Made by a program: the position numbers and the translations under genes
Notes under the pieces: model-generated
Told to the model about the DNA's origin: nothing
Databases searched by the model: none
The model's input: the letters and a program-made list of their open reading frames with translations, nothing else
In this document: piece after piece, positions 58,497-64,000 of the stretch
Position numbering within the stretch: position 1 is the first letter of the stretch
How the letters are laid out: the number at the start of each line of letters is the position of its first letter
Origin: JACVRW01 sp963835705
GTDB taxonomy: Bacteria > Actinomycetota > Thermoleophilia > Solirubrobacterales > Thermoleophilaceae
Reading direction: 5' to 3'
DNA: 64,000 nucleotides
Assembly: GCA_963835705.1 (NCBI GenBank)
Contig: CAWIGR010000015.1
Span: 66,104-130,103 of the forward strand

Positions 58497-59131
58497 CGAT
58501 CGCCGAGGACTCGGTCCTGCTGCGCGAAGGGGTCGCGCGGCTGCTCGGCGACGCGGGATTCGAGGTGGTCGCGCAGTGCAGCACCGCCGATGAGCTCATG
58601 CTCAAGGCGAACAGCTACGAGATCGACGTGGCGATCGTGGACATCCGCCTGCCGCCCACGCACAATGACGAGGGCCTGCGGGCGGCTCTGGAGATCCGGG
58701 CGAACCATCCCTCCGTGGGGGTGCTGGTGCTGTCGCAATACGTGGAGGTGGGCCTGGCGATGAAGCTGCTGGCCGACTCCGCCGAGGGCGTCGGGTACCT
58801 GCTGAAGGACCGGATCAGCGACGTCGAGCAGTTCGTCGCCGCGGTGCGGCGCGTGGCAGCAGGCGGCTCGGCGCTCGATCCGATCATCGTGTCGACGCTG
58901 CTGGCCCGGCGGCGCGCCGACGATCCGCTGGCAGCGCTCACGCCGCGCGAGCACGAGGTGCTCGAGCTGATGGCCACGGGCAGCTCGAATCAGGGAATCG
59001 CCGACCTGCTGGTGATCACGCTGCGCGCCGTCGAGAAGTACGTGTCGAGCATCTTCGGCAAGCTCGGGCTGCCGTCGACCGGAAGCGAGTCGCGGCGGGT
59101 GCTGGCGGTGCTGATGTTCCTGCGCTCGTGA
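58487..59131 (+). CDS. LuxR-family response regulator
   Basis: 214 aa, GTG start 10 bp inside the kinase gene. Receiver: AEDSVLLREGVARLLGDAGF, phospho-Asp in VAIVDIRLPPTHNDEGLRA, VLVLSQYVEVG and LLKDRI (Lys). LuxR HTH from LTPREHEVLELMATGSSNQG. Cognate of the preceding kinase. Confidence 0.93.
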   Translation: MRLAIAEDSVLLREGVARLLGDAGFEVVAQCSTADELMLKANSYEIDVAIVDIRLPPTHNDEGLRAALEIRANHPSVGVLVLSQYVEVGLAMKLLADSAEGVGYLLKDRISDVEQFVAAVRRVAAGGSALDPIIVSTLLARRRADDPLAALTPREHEVLELMATGSSNQGIADLLVITLRAVEKYVSSIFGKLGLPSTGSESRRVLAVLMFLRS

Positions 59132-59147
59132 CGTGCGAAGTCGGCGA

Positions 59148-59546
59148 TCAGGCGCTGGAGCGAAGGTCGAACCACACGCCCGTGCCGCCGGTGCTGCTGA
59201 TGATGCCCCAGCCGTCCGCGATCCGGTCGACCAGCACAAGCCCCCAGCCACCCGAGGTACCGGGGGACGGGTCCACGCGGTCGCAGCGGAACCCGTCCCC
59301 CGGTTGAGTCACCTCCACCCGTAACCGCCGGGGCCAGTGTGTGAGCTCCACCTGCAGAAATTGATCCGGTCCGACCCCCGCATGGAGCACAGCGTTGGTC
59401 ACCAGCTCGGTTACGAGAAGCAGGACGTCCTCCCGGAGCGCGGCGGGGATCGCTCCGTCGGCGCCGCGCACGGCTTCCCTCGCCGCCGGGGCGGCGTCGA
59501 ACCCTCCGTGTACCGAGAAAGCAAGGCGGTCGCTCATAAGGCTCAT
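59148..59546 (-). CDS. Anti-sigma-factor-type serine kinase / HATPase_c protein (RsbW-like)
   Basis: 132 aa from ATG 59546 (59603 also possible). VLLLVTELVTNAVLHAG is the N box, with later VEVTQPGDG (degenerate G1) and SGGWGLVLVDRIADGWG (G2). These stand-alone ATPases bind sigma factors or anti-anti-sigma proteins in actinobacterial stress control. Next to an ANTAR regulator. Confidence 0.87.
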   Translation of the reverse strand: MSLMSDRLAFSVHGGFDAAPAAREAVRGADGAIPAALREDVLLLVTELVTNAVLHAGVGPDQFLQVELTHWPRRLRVEVTQPGDGFRCDRVDPSPGTSGGWGLVLVDRIADGWGIISSTGGTGVWFDLRSSA

Positions 59547-59658
59547 GCTCGACTCAAGTGCTGCGGCCGGCCGGGGATTTGGGCCGATAGGAGCACTCGC
59601 CATTGCCTGGAGCGAAGCGCGCCCGGCAGCTTACCACCGAGAGGGCGTCCGAGCTAAA

Positions 59659-60273
59659 ATGGTGGGTCTCGCCGCCACGATGAGCTATCGCGAGACACAG
59701 CATCTGCGAGTGTTGATCGCCAACGAGCGCAAGGATCGCTTGGCGCTCGTTGCTCCTGTCGTGGCTTCGCTTGGGCACGAGGTGATCGCCCGCGAGATCG
59801 ACGTCGACGACGTCGGCCCGGTCACCGCCCGGGAGCGGCCCGACGTCGCGCTGGTGGGGCTCGGCGAGAGCTCCCAGCACGCCCTCAGCCTGATCGAGAA
59901 GATCGTGCAGGAGGCGGCATGCCCGGTGATAGTCCTCATCCACGCTCCCGACCCGGAGTTCGTCAGGGAGGCGTCCAAGCGCGGCATCTTCGCCTACATC
60001 ACCGACGGCGACCCTGAGGACTGGCAGACCTCGATCGACATCGTGCTGCGCCGCTTCGCCGAGTACCACGACCTGGAGGGGGCCTTCGGTCGCCGGGCCG
60101 TCACCGAGCGGGCGAAGGGTATCCTGATGGAGCGCCACTCGATCGACGACGCTGCTGCGTTCGAGATGCTGCGCGACCACGCGCGTAGAGCCAACCGCAA
60201 GCTGATCGACATTGCCGCCGCTGTGGTCGACGGTCATCCGCTGCTGCCGAAGGGGAGCGGGGCTCCTCCCTAG
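59659..60273 (+). CDS. ANTAR-domain response regulator
   Basis: 204 aa. Receiver-like half (LRVLIANERKDRLALVAPVV, PDVALVGLGES) in which the phospho-Asp position reads Gly/Leu, so it may be phosphorylation-independent. C-terminal ANTAR domain RRAVTERAKGILMERHSIDD, AFEMLRDHARRANRKLIDIA. ANTAR proteins act on RNA hairpins to antiterminate transcription. Start 59659 or 59680. Confidence 0.88.
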   Translation: MVGLAATMSYRETQHLRVLIANERKDRLALVAPVVASLGHEVIAREIDVDDVGPVTARERPDVALVGLGESSQHALSLIEKIVQEAACPVIVLIHAPDPEFVREASKRGIFAYITDGDPEDWQTSIDIVLRRFAEYHDLEGAFGRRAVTERAKGILMERHSIDDAAAFEMLRDHARRANRKLIDIAAAVVDGHPLLPKGSGAPP

Positions 60274-60308
60274 CGGACCGCTATGGTCGGGGGTCGGATG
60301 GTGACGAT

Positions 60309-60458
60309 TTGAGGCTCAAGGACCAGCGTCGTGCGGACAAGCTGAGGCAGGTCGCTCGGCGCTTCAAGCACGGCTCCACGCAGGCACGGCGACTGTCGCC
60401 GGTGAAGCGCGCGGCCGAGGCCGAGCGCGAGCGGGGCAGGCGCGCCCGGACGCGCTGA
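60309..60458 (+). CDS. Possible small basic protein
   Basis: A TTG-started frame of 49 codons, almost entirely Lys/Arg/Gln/Glu (LKDQRRADKLRQVARRFKHG, then VKRAAEAERERGRRART). No clear Shine-Dalgarno. Its helical, basic character resembles small nucleic-acid-binding proteins, but chance cannot be excluded. Confidence 0.3.
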   Translation: MRLKDQRRADKLRQVARRFKHGSTQARRLSPVKRAAEAERERGRRARTR

Positions 60459-60468
60459 GGAGCGGGCG

Positions 60469-60903
60469 TCAGCGGTCCCGCAGCGCGATCAGGCCGCCCG
60501 TCACGCCGAGGTAGGCGGTGCCCGTGGGCCCGATCGCCAGGCCGGCGTAGTTGTTGTTGAAGCCGAGGCCGCTGCCGGCGTAGACCTTGAAGGCGGTCCT
60601 TCGCGTGCGGGCGCTGATCGCTCAGAGTACGGCTGGCGTGAGAGGGGCGGGGTCGCGGGTGTAGGTGTAGATGAGCCCCGTCCGGATCGACAGCGTAGCC
60701 GTAGTTGTTCTCCACGTAGTCCGGCGCCATGAAGGGGTTCTGCGGCGCCCTGGTGGGCCGCAGCTTCCCCGGGATTGCCGGGGCGCCCTGGTACCTGGCA
60801 GGGTGGTGCCGAGCGGGTCGGCGATGGGCACGGCCGCCGCCGCCGCGGGCATGGCCAGCGACATCAGTGCGATGGCGAATGCTGTCCGGCGGGCGGCGTG
60901 CAC
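60469..60903 (-). pseudogene. Secreted protein remnant with multiple lesions
   Basis: A signal peptide (MHAARRTAFAIALMSLAMPA, ATG 60903) is followed in other frames by PQNPFMAPDYVENNYGYAVD, then TGLIYTYTRDPAPLTPAVL and a stop, then YAGSGLGFNNNYAGLAIGPT, AYLGVTGGLIALRDR with a stop at 60469. The last part looks like one blade of a secreted beta-propeller protein. Several frameshifts and a large deletion make it non-functional. Confidence 0.6.
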
Positions 60904-60972
60904 CCGCCGGACCCTGTTGCCCGGGCAGAGGGAAGGTCACGGGGCAAGGGCGCTCGACCCGCCGGGCTGAGC

Positions 60973-62109
60973 TCAGCGAACGCCCAGCAGGACGTCCACG
61001 AGCAGCTGGTCGAGGCGCTCGTTGGCGTAGCCCCGCGTGGCCAGCGCGTCGAGCGCGTCCGCCTCCGTCTTCAGCTCGTCCGCCCCGCCGGAGCCGTCCA
61101 CCGTCGGCCGCGCCAGCTCGGGGGTGCCGGCCGCGGCCAGCGCCTCCTCAACCTCCGGCAGCGAGTCGAAGTGGCGCGCGCGCTCGGCGAGGGCCAGGTA
61201 CGTCCGCATGCATCCGGCTGCGAATTCCCACACCCCATCCGGATCCTCGTTGCGGTAGGCGTGCGCGTCGAAGTGACGCGGGCCCTCGTACCCGGCCCTC
61301 TCGAGCAGCCTGACGAGGAGGAAGGCCTCCTTCAGGTCCTCGGCGCCGAAGCGGAAGTCCTGGTCGTAGCGGCCGATCCGCTGCGCGTTCAGGTCGATGT
61401 GGAACAGCTTGCCCGCCCACAGCGCCTGGCCCACGCCGTGCACGAACGACAGCCCGGCCATCGTCTCGTGCGCCACCTCGGGGTTCACGCCGACCATCTC
61501 CGGGCGGTCCAGCGTCTCGATGAAGTGCAGGGCGTGCCCGATCGTGGGCAGGAAGATGTCCCCGCGCGGCTCGTTCGGCTTCGGCTCCATCGCGAAGCGC
61601 AGGTCGTAGCCCTGCTCGACCACGTAGTCGGCGAGCACGTTGATCGCCTCCCGGTAGCGCTCGAGCGCGTCGCGGGGGTCCTTGGCCACCGCGGCCTCGG
61701 TGCCCTCCCGGCCGCCCCAGAAGACGTACACCTCCGCGCCCAGCTCGGCGCCGAGGTCGATCGAGCGCATCGCCTTGCCGACCGCGGCCCGCCGCACCCC
61801 GCGGTCGTTCGAGGTGAACGCGCCGTCCTTGAACGCCGGGTGCCCGAACAGGTTCGTGGTGGCCATCCCCACGCCGAGGCCGGTCTCGTCGAGCGCCGCC
61901 TTGAAGCGGGCCACGATGCGGTCGCGCTCCGCCGGCTCGGTGCCCCACGGCACAAGGTCGTCGTCGTGAAGGCTCACTCCCCAGGCTCCGAGCTCGGCGA
62001 GCTTGCGCACCGAGTCGGCGGGGTCGAGCGGCTCCCGGGTGGGACCGCCGAACGGATCGCGCCCTGGATTGCCGACCGTCCACAGGCCGAAGGTGAAGCG
62101 GGGCTCCAT
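60973..62109 (-). CDS. xylA: Xylose isomerase
   Basis: 378 aa, the short (class I, actinobacterial) type. RFTFGLWTVGNPGRDPFG, catalytic His in GVSLHDDDLVPWG, MEPKPNEPRGDIFLPT and VNPEVAHETMAGLSFVHG (metal site), LFHIDLNAQRIGRYDQD, HFDAHAYR. Interconverts D-xylose and D-xylulose with Mg2+. Its ATG shares one base with the livF-like stop (TGATG), so it belongs to the ABC operon upstream. No xylulokinase is adjacent. Confidence 0.95.
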   Translation of the reverse strand: MEPRFTFGLWTVGNPGRDPFGGPTREPLDPADSVRKLAELGAWGVSLHDDDLVPWGTEPAERDRIVARFKAALDETGLGVGMATTNLFGHPAFKDGAFTSNDRGVRRAAVGKAMRSIDLGAELGAEVYVFWGGREGTEAAVAKDPRDALERYREAINVLADYVVEQGYDLRFAMEPKPNEPRGDIFLPTIGHALHFIETLDRPEMVGVNPEVAHETMAGLSFVHGVGQALWAGKLFHIDLNAQRIGRYDQDFRFGAEDLKEAFLLVRLLERAGYEGPRHFDAHAYRNEDPDGVWEFAAGCMRTYLALAERARHFDSLPEVEEALAAAGTPELARPTVDGSGGADELKTEADALDALATRGYANERLDQLLVDVLLGVR

Positions 62110-62831
62110 CAGGCGGCGTCTGGGAGCGGCTCGACGCCGAGGTAGCGGCGCTGGGCCACGGGGTCGTTCGCGAGCTCCTCCGCGGTCGTCTCCGTGGCGA
62201 TCTGCCCGGTCACCATCACGAGCTGGCGCTCGGCCAGCGAGGTGGCCACGCCGAGGTTCTGCTCAACCACCAGCAGGCCCATGCCGCCGGCGGCCAGCTC
62301 CTTGATGGTCCTCACGAGGTCCTCGATGATCGTCGGGGCGAGGCCCTCCGAGGGCTCGTCCATGATCAGCACGCGTGGGTTCGTGACCAGGGCGCGGCCG
62401 ATGGCGAGCATCTGCTGCTCCCCGCCCGAGAGCGAGGTGCCGCTCACCTTCCTACGCTCCGCGAGCCGCGGGAAGAGCTCGTACACACGCTCGGCCGTCC
62501 ATTCGGCCTTCGACCTCGCGCCGACGATCTCGAGGTGCTCGTCGACGGTGAGCGACTCGAACAGCCGGCGCCCCTGGGGCACGTAGCCGATGCCGCCGCC
62601 CGCCACCTTGTAGGCGGGCTTGCCGAGCAGCTCCACGCCGTCGAGCCGCACCGAGCCCGTGGCCCGGCCGAGCAGCCCGACGATGGCCAGGCAGAGCGTC
62701 GACTTGCCCATGCCGTTGCGCCCGATGAGCGCCACGGGCTCGGCGCCCATGCTGAAGCTGACGCCCTGCAGCACGTGGGCGCTCCCGTAGTACCCGTGGA
62801 GATCCTCCACCTGGAGCAGCGGCTCGGTCAT
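62109..62831 (-). CDS. LivF-type ABC transporter ATP-binding protein
   Basis: 240 aa. Walker A GRNGMGKST, signature LSGGEQQMLAIGRAL, Walker B VLIMDEPSEGLAP, and the short LivF-type end TAEELANDPVAQRRYLG. ATP subunit of a branched-chain-amino-acid-type (HAAT) importer. ATG 62831 lies in the LivG stop (ATGA). Confidence 0.93.
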   Translation of the reverse strand: MTEPLLQVEDLHGYYGSAHVLQGVSFSMGAEPVALIGRNGMGKSTLCLAIVGLLGRATGSVRLDGVELLGKPAYKVAGGGIGYVPQGRRLFESLTVDEHLEIVGARSKAEWTAERVYELFPRLAERRKVSGTSLSGGEQQMLAIGRALVTNPRVLIMDEPSEGLAPTIIEDLVRTIKELAAGGMGLLVVEQNLGVATSLAERQLVMVTGQIATETTAEELANDPVAQRRYLGVEPLPDAA

Positions 62832-63601
62832 GTATGGCTTCCGAGGTAGAGGGCGTGCACGGTCTCGTTGGCGCGGATCTCGGAGGGCGTCCCCTCCACG
62901 ATGACCCGCCCGTCGTGCATCATCGTGACCCACTCGGCCACGCGCAGCGCGACGTCCATGTCGTGCTCGATCAGGATCAGGGTGATGGACGGATCGAGCG
63001 CCAGCAGCATCTCCGTCAGGGTCACGCGCTCGGCACGGGAAAGCCCGGCGGCGGGCTCGTCGAGCATCATCAGCTGGGGATCGGCGGCCCGGGCCATGCC
63101 CACCTCGAGCTGCCGCTGCTCGCCGTGTGACAGCTCGGCGACCATCACGTCCAGGCGGTCGCCCAGGCCCGTCAGGTCCGCCATCGCGCGCGCCTTCTCG
63201 CGAACCTCGGCGTCCGCCTTCGTCTTGACCAGCCGGAGGTGACCGTCCCCCACGCCCAGCACGGCCAGGTAGAGGTTGTCCTCCACGCTGAGGCCGCCGA
63301 AGAGCCGCGAGGTCTGGAACGTGCGCGACAGCCCCATGCGGGCGCGTGTTCGGGCGGGCGTCGCCGTGACGTCCCGCCCGAACAGCTCCACAGTCCCCGC
63401 CGTCGGCGGAAACTCCCCCGAGATCAGGTTGAACAGCGTGGTCTTCCCGGCGCCGTTAGGCCCCAGGATCGCCCGCCGCTCACCTGCGCCGACCGTCAGG
63501 TCGGCATCGGCGACGGCTACGACGCCGCCGAAGCGCCGGCCGATCCCCCGAAGCTGGAGGATCGGCTCGGCGCTGTCAGCGGATGCTGCTACCGCGGACA
63601 T
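62828..63601 (-). CDS. LivG-type ABC transporter ATP-binding protein
   Basis: 257 aa from ATG 63601. Walker A GPNGAGKTT, LSHGEQRQLEVGMARA as signature, Walker B LMMLDEPAAGLS, LivG-type FNLISGEFPPTAGTVELFGR and end EIRANETVHALYLGSH. Start shares one base with the stop of the substrate-binding gene. Confidence 0.93.
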   Translation of the reverse strand: MSAVAASADSAEPILQLRGIGRRFGGVVAVADADLTVGAGERRAILGPNGAGKTTLFNLISGEFPPTAGTVELFGRDVTATPARTRARMGLSRTFQTSRLFGGLSVEDNLYLAVLGVGDGHLRLVKTKADAEVREKARAMADLTGLGDRLDVMVAELSHGEQRQLEVGMARAADPQLMMLDEPAAGLSRAERVTLTEMLLALDPSITLILIEHDMDVALRVAEWVTMMHDGRVIVEGTPSEIRANETVHALYLGSHT

Positions 63602-64000
63602 CAGCCCCCGAAGGAGACCTCCTCCGCGTTGCCGACCCAAGGGGGCGGCTCGCCCTTCTCGCACTTCGGGTTCTCGCGATCGGGCGCCGGCGTCTCGGGG
63701 CTGAAGACCCCGTTGAAGGTCTGGTCGACCTCTGGGATCCGGGCGAACGTCTCGACGTCCGCCACGCCGTCACCCGTCTTGTCCTTGACGATCCGCTTCA
63801 CGTAGACATCGCTGATCGCCTGGCGGTTGTCGTCCAACGTCACGTCGCCGTAGGGCGCCTCCTCGCCCGAGAGCGACACCTCGGCGAGCGCGTCCTGGAG
63901 CGCCTGCTGGTCGGAGACATCCCCGCCGGCGGCCTCCAGACCCTTCACGAGGGCCCGGCCGGCGGTGTAGTAGCCGTAGGTGAAGACCGACGGTCCGGTA
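63601..64000 (-). CDS. ABC substrate-binding protein (LivK/HAAT type), 3' end only
   Basis: The frame is open to the window edge; 132 C-terminal residues are present. FTYGYYTAGRALVKGLEAAG, QALQDALAEVSL, PYGDVTLDDNRQAISDVYVK are typical of the periplasmic-binding-fold type I C-terminal lobe; the tail has a Cys (NPKCEKGEPPPW). It directly precedes livG, so the permease genes must lie upstream, outside the window, or elsewhere. Confidence 0.88.
   Translation of the reverse strand, partial: TGPSVFTYGYYTAGRALVKGLEAAGGDVSDQQALQDALAEVSLSGEEAPYGDVTLDDNRQAISDVYVKRIVKDKTGDGVADVETFARIPEVDQTFNGVFSPETPAPDRENPKCEKGEPPPWVGNAEEVSFGG

Noticed and set aside
60271..60283. TAGCGGACCGCTA palindrome at the ANTAR gene stop
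   Set aside because: Short, centred on one base and overlapping the stop codon; chance is likely in this composition.
1..64000. CRISPR arrays, rRNA genes, intact insertion sequences, replication origin
   Set aside because: No regularly spaced repeats, no rRNA-like sequence, no transposase reading frame and no dnaA-box cluster were seen.

Overview
The window is very GC-rich DNA with dense, often overlapping genes, many GTG starts (one TTG) and frequent 4-bp ATGA/GTGA start-stop overlaps. Gene content points to Actinomycetota: NucS mismatch endonuclease, two F420-type luciferase-like oxidoreductases, an ANTAR regulator, a daunorubicin-type ABC exporter and a glnA4-type gamma-glutamylation block. 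I infer a soil-type actinomycete, plausibly Thermoleophilia/Solirubrobacterales; there is no rRNA here to prove it.

Left part (1-14.4 kb): Nudix hydrolase (cut by the window edge), MsrA and a cytochrome P450 that start back to back on a shared CATG, an unusual single-frame fusion of a luciferase-like oxidoreductase with a PPK2 polyphosphate kinase, NucS, an alpha/beta hydrolase, CsbD, a NarL-type regulator with a 30-residue membrane peptide behind it and a perfect palindrome in front, a universal stress protein, a secreted subtilase, two sugar-nucleotide-type epimerases, TadA, a VOC/HxlR divergent pair and a truncated sigma factor.

14.5-20.4 kb is an accessory patch at tRNA-Ser(CGA). A 35-36 bp copy of the tRNA 3' end lies 3.5 kb away, and the DNA between holds a frameshifted tyrosine integrase, a Fic protein with a perfect 12-bp inverted repeat at its promoter, an antitoxin-like remnant, a DUF2442 remnant and an NTF2-like gene. 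A second repeat, of the tRNA 5' end and its flank, brackets two more NTF2-like genes. A double-truncated mscL fragment follows.

20.4-41.8 kb is mostly catabolic: a GlpA-like/BFD plus second flavoprotein pair, a Baeyer-Villiger-type monooxygenase, tRNA-Ser(GGA), an FCD/GntR regulator, a dimethylglycine/sarcosine-dehydrogenase-like FAD-GcvT protein overlapping a choline-kinase-like protein, a K+/H+ antiporter, an APC permease, an FGGY kinase, and a tight operon glnA4-like synthetase / gamma-glutamyl hydrolase / aldehyde dehydrogenase / SDR. Together these look like uptake, gamma-glutamylation and oxidation of amines.

41.8-52 kb: AlgH, an envelope O-acylation cluster (MBOAT, DUF459, SGNH proteins and an internally deleted SGNH copy), an RlmA-like methyltransferase, a lytic transglycosylase lipoprotein, a second stress protein sharing CATG with a methyltransferase, and a DrrAB-type exporter. 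52-52.9 kb is a graveyard (VapBC and MocR remnants). 52.9-59.1 kb: an MMPL transporter (frameshifted) with two tandem paralogous membrane proteins (one frameshifted), divergent from a histidine kinase/LuxR regulator pair. The right end has an anti-sigma-type ATPase, an ANTAR regulator, a decayed secreted protein, and an operon of a branched-chain-type ABC transporter (substrate-binding protein, LivG, LivF) running into xylose isomerase.

About eleven broken genes in 64 kb is striking. Some carry several lesions and are true decay; the two single-indel cases (53.1 and 55.7 kb) could be assembly errors.
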